Shown here: positions 44,018-51,730 of the stretch, in pieces
Position numbering within the stretch: the stretch's first letter is position 1
Layout: each line of letters starts with the position of its first letter
DNA from: Streptomyces monashensis
GTDB taxonomy: Bacteria > Actinomycetota > Actinomycetes > Streptomycetales > Streptomycetaceae
Direction of reading: 5' to 3'
Length of the DNA stretch: 64,000 bases
Assembly: GCF_001866665.1 (NCBI RefSeq)
Contig: NZ_MLYO01000055.1
Coordinates: 62,001-126,000, forward strand
The notes under the pieces: generated by a model
The model's input: the letters and a program-made list of their open reading frames with translations, nothing else
Told to the model about the DNA's origin: nothing
Databases searched by the model: none
Translations under genes and position numbers: made by a program

Positions 44018-44338
44018 GTGATCAGCATCAACACCAGCACCATCAGCACGGCCAAACTGACCGATCGCTCGACCGTCTCCACGTGCATGCTCGGCGCCTC
44101 GAACCAGGGCACCGGTCTGTCCGGCATCCGTGCCGCCCGTCCGGCGTCCTCCCTTGTTCTCACGGGTCTTTCCATCCGAGAGCGCAATGAGCGACCGACC
44201 AAGGCACTGGAAGCGGTAGCGGCAAAGGCACATGCCTATGCCTTTGCGGCGGCCGGTGCCGGATTCCGGAAGCAGACGACGCAGCACCACCTGATGTGGG
44301 CCTTCCGTGGGCCTAAACCCTGGAGTGATCCAGCCTGA
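44018..44338 (+). CDS. wblC upstream ORF (leader/attenuator)
   Basis: A 106-codon frame starting GTG with AGGAGG 8 bases upstream, the strongest ribosome site nearby. It fills the long wblC leader. Family knowledge: whiB7/wblC is controlled by uORF-dependent transcription attenuation, where ribosome inhibition by antibiotics prevents formation of a terminator before the gene. The peptide has no domain (MISINTSTISTAKLTDRS at the start; FRGPKPWSDPA at the end) and is probably functional as a translated leader. Its stop codon lies inside a small hairpin (44334-44350). Confidence 0.75.
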   Translation: MISINTSTISTAKLTDRSTVSTCMLGASNQGTGLSGIRAARPASSLVLTGLSIRERNERPTKALEAVAAKAHAYAFAAAGAGFRKQTTQHHLMWAFRGPKPWSDPA

Positions 44339-44350
44339 TCGCCGATCAGG
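44334..44350 (+). promoter_or_regulatory. Hairpin enclosing the uORF stop codon
   Basis: CCTGATC-GCC-GATCAGG, a perfect 7-bp stem whose left arm contains the TGA stop of the wblC uORF. A terminating ribosome would cover it, so it may be part of the attenuator switch. Confidence 0.55.
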
Positions 44351-44362
44351 CCGGCGCCTTCA

Positions 44363-44404
44363 GGGCCGCGGAACCCCACCCGGGATCCGCGGCCCTTCTG
44401 TTTT
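44363..44404 (+). terminator. wblC attenuator terminator
   Basis: Stem GGGCCGCGGA/TCCGCGGCCC with a 13-base loop followed by TTCTGTTTT, about 105 bases before the wblC start codon. It has the best T-tract of any hairpin in the window and fits the known attenuation scheme of whiB7/wblC. Confidence 0.85.
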
Positions 44405-44510
44405 CCCTCAAGCGGGAGAACGGAGCCGAAGGGGCCTCGGGCAGAAAAGAACCCGGTACCAGCCGACACCCGGTCAACCGGCCGGAACGACCAGACGAGG
44501 AAGACCAACC

Positions 44511-44879
44511 GTGCAACTCGAAGCGCACGCCCCGTCCGTACCGCCTTCGCAAACGATCCCCCCGCCCGGCCTCACGGAGGACTCCACCTTGATCCCCCTC
44601 ACCGCGCTCACCGCGCTCGACGACGCCATCGAGAACCTCGGCGTACCCGTTCCCTGCCGCTCCTACGACCCGGAGGTCTTCTTCGCCGAGTCGCCGGCGG
44701 ACGTCGAGTACGCCAAGTCCCTGTGCCGCACCTGCCCGCTGATCGAGGCCTGCCTCGCCGGTGCCAAGGAACGGCGCGAGCCCTGGGGCGTCTGGGGCGG
44801 CGAACTGTTCGTCCAGGGTGTCGTCGTCGCCCGGAAGCGGCCGCGTGGTCGCCCGCGGAAGAACCCGGTCACGGCATGA
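44511..44879 (+). CDS. wblC: WblC (WhiB7-type) antibiotic-response regulator
   Basis: A 122-residue WhiB-like Fe-S protein. Cysteines 49, 72, 75 and 81 (C-x22-C-x2-C-x5-C) bind the 4Fe-4S cluster; GVWGG at 93-97 is the sigma-contact turn; RGRPRK near the C-terminus (112-117) is an AT-hook, diagnostic of WblC/WhiB7. It activates multidrug resistance genes after ribosome-targeting antibiotics. GTG start chosen with GAGGAAG 9 bases upstream, giving (M)QLEAHAPS. Long attenuated leader upstream; overlaps the following small gene by ATGA. Confidence 0.93.
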   Translation: MQLEAHAPSVPPSQTIPPPGLTEDSTLIPLTALTALDDAIENLGVPVPCRSYDPEVFFAESPADVEYAKSLCRTCPLIEACLAGAKERREPWGVWGGELFVQGVVVARKRPRGRPRKNPVTA

Positions 44880-45199
44880 ACACCGCAGGAACGATCGATC
44901 GCCCCCTCACGCACGACCCCAAGAAGCAGGCCCCGATGAAGCCGTCCACCAGCGAGCCCGCAGGCTCCGCGACCACAGACTTCACCACCACCGGTGCGAC
45001 CGAAGCGCGCCAGAACAGGAACCGTGAGATGCAACTCATGCAAGAAGCCCTGGCTCGTGCGCATATGCACGAGCGCCTCGACGACGCCGGGAGAGAGCGC
45101 CGGGCTCTGCGCCTGGCGGTCGCCCAGCGGATGCAGCGCCGGGCCGAGCGTGCCTCGCTCCGCGCCCGCCGCGCGCTCGCCATGGCCGTCATGCAGTAA
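44876..45199 (+). CDS. Small basic protein co-translated with wblC
   Basis: A 107-residue protein not recognised. The first 50 residues are Thr/Ser/Ala-rich and likely disordered; the second half is a highly charged helix (EARQNRNREMQLMQEALARAH, then ERRALRLAVAQRMQRRAE) ending AMAVMQ. Its ATG overlaps the wblC stop, so expression should follow wblC and the same attenuator. A role tied to antibiotic response is inference only. An internal ATG at residue 21 is an alternative start. Confidence 0.65.
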   Translation: MNTAGTIDRPLTHDPKKQAPMKPSTSEPAGSATTDFTTTGATEARQNRNREMQLMQEALARAHMHERLDDAGRERRALRLAVAQRMQRRAERASLRARRALAMAVMQ

Positions 45200-45252
45200 C
45201 GATCACACCTGAGAAGCGGTGGCCTCCCGGCCCGGGGAGGCGAAGACTTCCA

Positions 45253-45290
45253 CGCGGGGGCCGGTCCGGCCGAACGGACCGGCCCCCGCG
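45253..45290 (+). terminator. Terminator of the wblC operon
   Basis: Perfect 16-bp stem CGCGGGGGCCGGTCCG with its complement and a 6-base loop (GCCGAA). Confidence 0.8.
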
Positions 45291-45337
45291 GTGCGTTGTG
45301 CACGGCGATCGGCCGGTGCGGGAGTTATCGTCACCGG

Positions 45338-45550
45338 GTGAAGAGTCCTCCCGGAGACGGTGATCAGGGCGGCTCCACCCCGGAGCGCCGTGTGCTCGCG
45401 TGCGCCCGCTGCGGCACCCCGGCCGACGGCCCCCCGCCGGCCACCTGGACCTGCTCCGTGGAGAGCGGCACCCGCCGGTACTTCTGCGACGTCTGCTCAA
45501 GGGAGAACCTCAGGGCGATCGAGGGGCGGCTGGATTCCTCCTGGTGGTGA
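45338..45550 (+). CDS. Small zinc-ribbon protein, hypothetical
   Basis: A 70-residue protein with two CxxC knuckles, CARCG (about 23-27) and CDVC (about 52-55), which should bind one zinc. The body reads PPATWTCSVESGTRRYFCDVCSREN and ends LDSSWW. GTG start; TTATCG-like hexamer lies about 7 bases upstream and there is no clear ribosome site. Function unknown. It converges with the ABC1 kinase gene, with a C/T-rich tract between them. Confidence 0.65.
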   Translation: MKSPPGDGDQGGSTPERRVLACARCGTPADGPPPATWTCSVESGTRRYFCDVCSRENLRAIEGRLDSSWW

Positions 45551-45564
45551 GCCTCTCCTTCGGG

Positions 45565-45617
45565 CTCCTCCCCCTCCCCCCACCCTCCCCTCCCCTCCCC
45601 TCCCCTCCCCCCTCTTC
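45565..45617. repeat. Polypyrimidine (CTCCC)n tract, G4-prone on minus strand
   Basis: About 50 bases of pure C/T on the plus strand made of CTCCC-type units. The minus strand has at least eight runs of four or more G, a canonical G-quadruplex pattern, between the 3' ends of two convergent genes. Confidence 0.75.
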
Positions 45618-45630
45618 AGGGCATGCCGGA

Positions 45631-47013
45631 TCAGCCCTCCGCCGCCGGTTCCTCCCCGGGCAGGTCCTCGTCCGGCAGGTCCTCCTCGACGAACCCCGGC
45701 AGCCATTCCTCCAGTTCCTCGCGCAGTCGTACCGTCGCGCCCAGCTGGCACAGGACGCCGATCGTGCTCAGCGTCACCCGGTGGATCAGCAGGTAGGACG
45801 GCGGCAGGTTGAGGCGCTTGCCCAGTTGGTAGGCGGGGGAGCGGGGGTCGGCGATGCGGGCGGCCTGGCTGCGCATCCAGGTGCGGGTGAACTGGAAGGA
45901 ATCGACGCGGGCGGGTTCGATGATCGGCAGCAGGTAGTCGAGCACGGCGTCGGGGTCCAGCTCTATGGACTCCTTCACGAAGCCCTCCTCGCAGAGGAGT
46001 TCGTAGACCGTCTCGGCGTCACCGTCCAGGGTCAGCCGGAGCGAGACGCCGATAGGTGTGGGCAGGCCGCCGGGCAGCCGGTCGACCGTGCCGAAGTCCA
46101 GGACGCCGAGGCGCCAGTCGTCCTCGCCGTCGGGGCCGCCGGGCAGCAGACGGAAGTTGCCCGGATGCGGGTCGGCGTGCAGCAGGCCGGTGCGGGCCGG
46201 GCCCGAGAACAGGAAGCGGGCCAGGAGCTGGCCGGCCCGGTCGCGCTGCCGCTCGGTGCCGTCCGTGATGATCTCCGACAGGGGGATCCCGTCGATCCAC
46301 TCCGTGACCAGGACCTGCTCGCACTGGTGGACCACCGCCGGGACCACCACGTCCGGGTCGTCGGCGAACTCCTCCGCGTGCACGGACTGCGCCTGGGCCT
46401 CCAGTGCGTAGTCCAGCTCCTCGGAGACGCGGTCCTTCAGCTCGGCGATGAGCGGCTTGATGTCCATGCCGGGGATGAGGGGGCCCAACAGGCGGGCGAA
46501 GCGGCTCAGTTGGCCCAGGTCGGAGACCAGGGCCTCGCCGGCGCCGGGGTACTGGACCTTGACCGCCACCTCGCGGCCGTCGTGCCACACCGCCCGGTGC
46601 ACCTGCCCGATGGAGGCAGCGGCGGCCGGCTTGTCCTCGAACTCCTCGAACAGTTCCCGCCAGTCCGGGCCCAGCCGCTCCTCCAGCACGGCGTGCACCG
46701 TGCGGGTCGGCATCGGCGGGGCCGCCTCCTGGAGCTTGGTCAGGGCCGCGCGGTAGGGGCCGGCGACCTCCTCGGGCAGCGCGGACTCGAAGACGGACAG
46801 GGCCTGCCCGAACTTCATCGCACCGCCTTTCAGCTCGCCGAGCACCTTGAACAACTGCTCCGCCGTGCGCTGTTGCAGCTCTCTGCCGACGATCTCCGCG
46901 GACTCGCCCACGATCCGCTTGCCCAGCCCCCAGGTCGCCCGGCCGGCGAAGCCGAGCGGGAGCGCGGCGAGCTTGGCGGTACGGGTGACCGCCTTCCGGG
47001 GAAGATCAGACAT
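45631..47013 (-). CDS. ABC1/UbiB-family atypical kinase
   Basis: A 460-residue protein of the UbiB/ADCK (ABC1) kinase-like family, matching mycobacterial Rv3197 by position. Family-defining features: the KxGQ motif KFGQ at 67-70, the Ala-rich nucleotide loop AAAASIGQVHRA (about 130-141), Lys152 in VAVKVQYP, HADPHPGN catalytic loop and DFG. UbiB relatives are atypical ATPases linked to lipid metabolism; in mycobacteria the homologue belongs to the WhiB7 regulon and affects macrolide tolerance. No membrane span. The upstream E1-like gene overlaps its start by 8 bases, so they are co-translated. Confidence 0.9.
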   Translation of the reverse strand: MSDLPRKAVTRTAKLAALPLGFAGRATWGLGKRIVGESAEIVGRELQQRTAEQLFKVLGELKGGAMKFGQALSVFESALPEEVAGPYRAALTKLQEAAPPMPTRTVHAVLEERLGPDWRELFEEFEDKPAAAASIGQVHRAVWHDGREVAVKVQYPGAGEALVSDLGQLSRFARLLGPLIPGMDIKPLIAELKDRVSEELDYALEAQAQSVHAEEFADDPDVVVPAVVHQCEQVLVTEWIDGIPLSEIITDGTERQRDRAGQLLARFLFSGPARTGLLHADPHPGNFRLLPGGPDGEDDWRLGVLDFGTVDRLPGGLPTPIGVSLRLTLDGDAETVYELLCEEGFVKESIELDPDAVLDYLLPIIEPARVDSFQFTRTWMRSQAARIADPRSPAYQLGKRLNLPPSYLLIHRVTLSTIGVLCQLGATVRLREELEEWLPGFVEEDLPDEDLPGEEPAAEG

Positions 47014-48232
47014 GCGCCCTCCAGGTCCCAGTCGGCCGCGCCGCGCCCGCTTCGCGTCGTCGCTTCGTCGACGGCCGTTGCACCGCCATTGTCGCGCGCG
47101 GCTTCCTTTCGGTTGAGGAGTGCTCCCCCCTGGTTTTCTCCGTACCCTTCTGCGCGTCGGCGCAGCCGCATGCCGGATGCGGGCGCAGGGGCCGCGCGGA
47201 CCAGTGCAGGCCGGGCAGGGACACCTCCCAGCGGGCTCCGGTGGACGCGGGCGAGCGTCCGTCGAGGAAGGCCAGCGCGTGCGCCGCGGCCAATCCGGCG
47301 ACCGCCGTGGCCAGTGTCAGATCGCAGGCCCCGATCCGACGGGCCCGCGCGGAGCGCCACTGGGCGATCAGCCGGGGCCAGGCCGGATCCCGGTCGGAGC
47401 GCTCGAAGTGCAGGCAGCGGGCGCATCCGGTCTCTCCGGGCAGGACGAGTGGGCCGACGACCCCCGTGCCCTCCACGACACCGGCGTACAGATGCGGGGT
47501 TCCGCAGGCCATGAGCGGCTCGGCGGCACCCGGGTCCGGTGCGTGCACGCCCACGTCGTCCCGGGGCGCGAGGATCACGAGGGAGAGTCCGGGATTCCGG
47601 GTGGCCGATCCGGGGGAGTGAGCGTGGCGGCGCGGGCGGTCCGGTGCCGCGCGGCGGACAGCGGCGTGCGCGGCCGCTTCCCGGCGATCGCCGATCGAGT
47701 CGGCGGGCAGGCCGCCCGGGGCCACGTCCCAGGGTTCCACGCGGCCGGTGTCGCGTACGTCGACCTCGCCGACGCCGGCGCCGGAGAGCACCGACGCCAG
47801 CAGGGCGCCGACCCGGCCCGCGCCCTCCACCCGTACGCCGAGGACGCGGCGGGCGGCGAGCCGGGCGAGAGCGCCGCCCGGTTCGGCCGTGGTCAAGGAG
47901 AGCGAGGTGAGGTCCGGGCGCAGCCGTTGCAGGACGTCGTCCCGCTCGCGCAGGGCGTCCGCGGCCGGCCCGCCACCGCGCGCGTCGTCGACGAGGCCCG
48001 CGCGCGTGAGCCGTTCCAGGAGGGTGTCGACCCGTCCGGCCGGCAGGTGCATGCGGCGGCCCTCCTCGCGCAGCAGGGGTAGCCCGCGGGTGCCGTTGAG
48101 CAGATCGAGGAAGCCGCGTGTCGCCGGGTCCATGGGTCCCAGTGTCTGCGCGTGCGCCGCGGTCATCCCGAACTGCACGGTGTCGCGATCGCGCCAGCCG
48201 CGCCGCAGCGCGGGTTTCAACACCGGATGCAT
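47006..48232 (-). CDS. ThiF/E1-like adenylyltransferase-fold protein
   Basis: A 408-residue protein with an N-terminal winged-helix-like region (FLDLLNGTRGLPLLREEG, 41-58) followed by a ThiF/MoeB-type Rossmann domain (VEGAGRVGALLASVLSGAGVGEVDVRD) similar to the ThiF-like partners of peptide-modifying cyclodehydratases. Two possible zinc pairs occur, CARC and CGC. The final 47 residues after CGCADA are basic and use codons without the usual G/C third-position bias, so they look like read-through beyond an ancestral stop. Overlaps the ABC1 kinase start. Substrate unknown; no ribosomal-peptide precursor was found nearby. Confidence 0.75.
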   Translation of the reverse strand: MHPVLKPALRRGWRDRDTVQFGMTAAHAQTLGPMDPATRGFLDLLNGTRGLPLLREEGRRMHLPAGRVDTLLERLTRAGLVDDARGGGPAADALRERDDVLQRLRPDLTSLSLTTAEPGGALARLAARRVLGVRVEGAGRVGALLASVLSGAGVGEVDVRDTGRVEPWDVAPGGLPADSIGDRREAAAHAAVRRAAPDRPRRHAHSPGSATRNPGLSLVILAPRDDVGVHAPDPGAAEPLMACGTPHLYAGVVEGTGVVGPLVLPGETGCARCLHFERSDRDPAWPRLIAQWRSARARRIGACDLTLATAVAGLAAAHALAFLDGRSPASTGARWEVSLPGLHWSARPLRPHPACGCADAQKGTEKTRGEHSSTERKPRATMAVQRPSTKRRREAGAARPTGTWRAHV

Positions 48233-48600
48233 GTCTGACCCCCGTCCCTGGAAGCATCCTGGCCTTCCGGGAACACCCGGGAAGGCCCACGACGCCGGTG
48301 GGGCCGGTCATGCCCCGCCGACGACTGCCAGCATGCCGCGCCCGTCGGTCCGGCGTCGGGAGTTATCCACAGGGCAGGGGCATTTGTCGTATAAGTCGAC
48401 AGGGTGAAGCGGGCAAGTGGGGCGGATACAGCGGGAAGAACCGGATGATTGAGGCTGTGTGTCGCGGTCGAGTGGAGCCGTGCAAACCGGATGTGCGGAT
48501 CAGTCGTAGGAATCATAGGAATCCCACGCATGGTGGGGGATCGGCATCGAACCGTCCCGGAGCCGGGACTTTGCCCGGGCCCACCGGGTAACGTCGGGGC
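48233..48600. other. Divergent intergenic region with DnaA box
   Basis: About 370 bases between the E1-like gene and the M48-type peptidase gene. Besides the DnaA box it contains an AT-richer core with TTGTCGTATAAGTCGACA, a partial dyad around TATAAG that could be an operator or -10 element. No gene-like frame with codon bias was seen. Confidence 0.45.
48363..48371 (+). promoter_or_regulatory. DnaA box TTATCCACA
   Basis: Exact match to the general bacterial DnaA 9-mer, in the divergent intergenic region upstream of the E1-like and peptidase genes. Confidence 0.5.
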
Positions 48601-49197
48601 GTGCCCGCCGACCCACTGCACCGCGCCGGAAAGCCACAGCGCAGCACGACGAGCCAGCCGCCCAGCGGCTCGGGGGCGAGCGCGATCGAGGTCCGCAGAA
48701 GTAGCCGGCGCCGCCGGACGGTCTCCGCGTACCGCGAGGGCGATCGCACCGTCGTGCTGATCCCCGCCCGGATGTCGAAGGCGGAGGAGCAGCGCTGGGT
48801 CACCGTCATGCTCGACAAACTCGCCGCCCAGGAGAGCAAACGCGTTCTCGGCGACGCCGAGCTGGCGGAGCGTGCCGAGCGGCTGTCGGCGCAGTACTTC
48901 GACGGGCGCGCGCGTCCCGCCTCCGTGCGCTGGGTCACCAACCAGAACACGCGCTGGGGTTCGTGCACCCCCGCCGAGGGCAGCATCCGGCTCTCGCACC
49001 GGCTCCAGGGGATGCCCGAGTACGTCATCGACTACGTCCTCTGCCACGAGCTGGCGCATCTGCTGGTGCCCGGTCACGGGCCGGATTTCTGGCGGCTCTT
49101 GGAGGCCTATCCGCGCACCGAGCGGGCCCGCGGCTATCTCGAAGGAGTCGTGGCCGCCGAACGGCTGCCGCACGTCCCCGGCGCGCGCGGGGAGTGA
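48601..49197 (+). CDS. M48-type (YgjP-like) metallopeptidase
   Basis: A 198-residue zinc-peptidase-like protein. The motif HELAHLLVPGHGPDFW (about 149-164) gives HExxH with the third His five residues later, typical of the YgjP/WLM-like group; WVTNQNTRWGSCTPAEGSIRLSHRL precedes it as usual in this family. The first 35 residues are a disordered, basic extension. GTG start; TAACGT lies 6 bases upstream and no ribosome site is seen. Cytoplasmic; natural substrate unknown. Confidence 0.85.
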   Translation: MPADPLHRAGKPQRSTTSQPPSGSGASAIEVRRSSRRRRTVSAYREGDRTVVLIPARMSKAEEQRWVTVMLDKLAAQESKRVLGDAELAERAERLSAQYFDGRARPASVRWVTNQNTRWGSCTPAEGSIRLSHRLQGMPEYVIDYVLCHELAHLLVPGHGPDFWRLLEAYPRTERARGYLEGVVAAERLPHVPGARGE

Positions 49198-49326
49198 GCC
49201 GGACACCGTTCGTGCGCCCCCGGGTGCGGTTGTGTACCGGCTCTGTACCGGCTGAGTGTGTTGTCGGACTTTGCCGCTAGCCTGGCGCGACGCACTCATA
49301 TTCGGGATGGGGGACGGTCGTCACGT

Positions 49327-51021
49327 ATGGCCAGGGAATTCCAACGCGGCCACAAGGCCAGGATCAGTGATCTCACGGCGGGCACGGATCTGTACGTAGG
49401 CGTGCAGATCTCCGGGCCCGGACTGAACTTCGACATCAGCTGCTTCGGCCTGGACGGCGACGAGCGCCTCTCGGACGACCGTTACTTCGTCTTCTTCAAC
49501 CAGCCGAAGTCCCCGGAGGAATCCCTCCAGCTGCTGGGGGCCCAGGCGGGCGACACGGAGTCGTTCCGCGTCACCCTTGACCGGATCCCGTCGCACATCC
49601 GCAAGCTGTCCTTCACGGCGACGATCGACGGTGCCGGGCAGATGTCCCAGGTCGCCCCCGGCTACCTGCGCATCGTGGCGGGCGGCGAGGAGGTCGCGCG
49701 GTACTCGTTCAACGGTGCGGAGTTCTCCACCGAGCGGGCCGTGATGCTCGGTGACGTCTACCTCAAGGACGTGTGGCGGTTCGCCGCCGTGGGGCAGGGT
49801 TTCGACGGCGGACTGGAGGCGCTGCTGAAGAACTTCGGCGGCGAGGTGCTGGAGGAGGAGGCGCCCGCCGCCCCCCAGCAGCAGGCGCAGCAGCCGCAGG
49901 CCGGCGCCGCCCCCGGCTTCGCCCCACCCGCCTTCGCCGCCCCCGTGCCCGCACCGGCCCCCGCGCCGCAGCCCTCCGCCCCGCCCGCCGGAAGCACGCC
50001 GCCGCAGGGCTTCGCCCCGCAGCCCGGTCACACCCCGCCCGGCCACACCCCGCCCCCGGGCCCCGCACCCGCGCCCGACGTGCACGGTGCGCCGACGGTC
50101 ATCGCCCCGCTGAGCCCGCCCGCCGCCGGCCCGGTCCCGCCGCCCGCCCCGGCCCCCGCGCCTTATGGCCAGCCGCCGCAGCAGCCGTCGTACGACGGTC
50201 GGCCCGGCGCGCCGATGCCCCCGGGATACGGCCAGCAGTCCCCCTACGGCGCCCAGCCGGCCGCCCCCGTGCCTCCCGGCCACGGCCAGCAGCCCTACGG
50301 CCAGGTCCCCGGCCTGCAGCCCGCCGGGTACGGAGCGCCGCAGGGCGCCCCACAGGGCGGTGCCGGTGTCTCGACCGGGCTCCAGATGTTCAAGGAGACG
50401 CCCACCGGGCAGCGCTGGACGCTCCAGAACAAGAAGCTGGTCCGCGTCGACCTCGGCATCGGCGGACAGTCCGTGCTGGCCCGGCAGGGCAGCATGGTGC
50501 TCTACCAGGGCAAGATCGACTTCAGCTACAAGGGCGCCGGATTCGCCGGACGGATCGTCGGCCACGCCACCGGCCAGGAGATGCAGCTGATGCGCTGCAC
50601 CGGCCAGGGCCAGGTGTTCCTCGCCGAGAACGCCACCCAGCTGCACCCCATCGAGCTCCAGGGCGACGCGATCTGCGTGTCCGCCGAGAACGTCCTCGCC
50701 TTCGACGAGACCCTGCAGCACGAGGTCCGCCGCATCGAGGGCCACGGCATCTCCGGCGGCGCGCTGTTCACCATGCAGTTCCAGGGCACCGGCACGATCG
50801 TCGTCAAGACGCACGGCACGCCCGTGGTCCTGCCGGTCACGCCGACCACCTTCGCCGACTGCAACGCCGTCGTCGCCTGGTCGGCCGCCTCGCAGGTGAT
50901 CGTCTCCAGCCAGGTCCGCATGCGCCGCAACGCCTACCCGGGCGAGACCGGAGAGAGCGTCAACCTCCAGTTCCGGGGCGCTCCCGGCAACTTCATCGTC
51001 GTCCAGCCCTACGAGGTCTGA
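49327..51021 (+). CDS. TerD domain-AIM24 domain fusion protein
   Basis: A 564-residue two-domain protein. Residues 1-180 form a TerD domain (DLYVGVQISGPGLNFDISCFGLD, DRYFVFFNQPKSPEESLQLLG), a calcium-binding fold of tellurite/stress systems. A long Pro/Ala/Gln/Gly linker (about 185-345, PYGQQ-type repeats) leads to an AIM24 domain (about 355-564, LVRVDLGIGGQSVLARQGSMVLYQG). ATG chosen with GGGGGAC upstream. First of three genes with AIM24 domains in a row. Stress-related membrane or protein-complex role is inferred from TerD; AIM24 function in bacteria is unknown. Confidence 0.88.
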   Translation: MAREFQRGHKARISDLTAGTDLYVGVQISGPGLNFDISCFGLDGDERLSDDRYFVFFNQPKSPEESLQLLGAQAGDTESFRVTLDRIPSHIRKLSFTATIDGAGQMSQVAPGYLRIVAGGEEVARYSFNGAEFSTERAVMLGDVYLKDVWRFAAVGQGFDGGLEALLKNFGGEVLEEEAPAAPQQQAQQPQAGAAPGFAPPAFAAPVPAPAPAPQPSAPPAGSTPPQGFAPQPGHTPPGHTPPPGPAPAPDVHGAPTVIAPLSPPAAGPVPPPAPAPAPYGQPPQQPSYDGRPGAPMPPGYGQQSPYGAQPAAPVPPGHGQQPYGQVPGLQPAGYGAPQGAPQGGAGVSTGLQMFKETPTGQRWTLQNKKLVRVDLGIGGQSVLARQGSMVLYQGKIDFSYKGAGFAGRIVGHATGQEMQLMRCTGQGQVFLAENATQLHPIELQGDAICVSAENVLAFDETLQHEVRRIEGHGISGGALFTMQFQGTGTIVVKTHGTPVVLPVTPTTFADCNAVVAWSAASQVIVSSQVRMRRNAYPGETGESVNLQFRGAPGNFIVVQPYEV

Positions 51022-51032
51022 GGGAGCCCGTC

Positions 51033-51713
51033 ATGAACCAGCCACTCGCGGGCTTCGCCCCCGCACCCGTCACGGCCCGCATGGAGAACCACGGCCATCA
51101 CATGCTGAAGGTCGCCATGCAGACCGGAAACGACCTCCTCGCGCGCGTGGGCTCGATGGTCGCCTACGAAGGCTTCGTCCAGTACGAGCCGAACCCGCCG
51201 GCCGTGCGCCAGATCGCCCGCGACTGGATCACCGGCGAGGGCGCCCCGCTGATGAAGTGCTCCGGCGACGGACTGCTCTACCTCGCCGACTACGGCGCCA
51301 ACGTCGTCGTGATCAATCTGGGCGGCGACGGCATCTCCGTCAACGCCACCAACCTCCTCGCCTTCGACGCCCACCTGAGCTGGGGTGTCGAACGGGTCAA
51401 GGGACTGGCCAAGTTCGCCGGCCAGGGGCTGTGGAACACGAGGATCTCCGGGCAGGGCTGGGTCGCGCTGACCTCCCGGGGCACGCCCATCGTCGTCGAC
51501 TGCGGCGGCGGCGAGAACGAGACGTACGTCGACCCCGACGCGCTCGTGGCCTGGTCGCCGAACCTGAAGGTGAAGGGCAAGCGCAGCTTCAAGGCGCAGT
51601 CGCTGATCGGCCGGGGCAGCGGCGAGGCCTACCAGATGGCCTTCTCCGGCCAGGGGATCGTCGTCGTCCAGCCCAGCGAGGACAGCACCGACCGCCTCCG
51701 GATCCGGGGCTGA
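51033..51713 (+). CDS. AIM24 family protein (second copy)
   Basis: A 226-residue AIM24 (double-stranded beta-helix, TRAP-like) domain protein. It reads MLKVAMQTGNDLLARVGSMVAYEGFVQYE, parallel to the C-terminal domain of the preceding fusion, with VNATNLLAFDAHLSWGVERVKG in the middle. No signal or membrane segment. Starts 11 bases after the fusion gene; GAGGGAG overlaps the preceding stop. Confidence 0.88.
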   Translation: MNQPLAGFAPAPVTARMENHGHHMLKVAMQTGNDLLARVGSMVAYEGFVQYEPNPPAVRQIARDWITGEGAPLMKCSGDGLLYLADYGANVVVINLGGDGISVNATNLLAFDAHLSWGVERVKGLAKFAGQGLWNTRISGQGWVALTSRGTPIVVDCGGGENETYVDPDALVAWSPNLKVKGKRSFKAQSLIGRGSGEAYQMAFSGQGIVVVQPSEDSTDRLRIRG

Positions 51714-51730
51714 GGGGGAGCCAGAACGTC

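Noticed and set aside
47006..48232. Ribosomally synthesised peptide (RiPP) cluster around the ThiF-like protein
   Set aside because: No YcaO, precursor peptide or dehydrogenase is encoded nearby; the neighbour is an ABC1 kinase from the conserved block.
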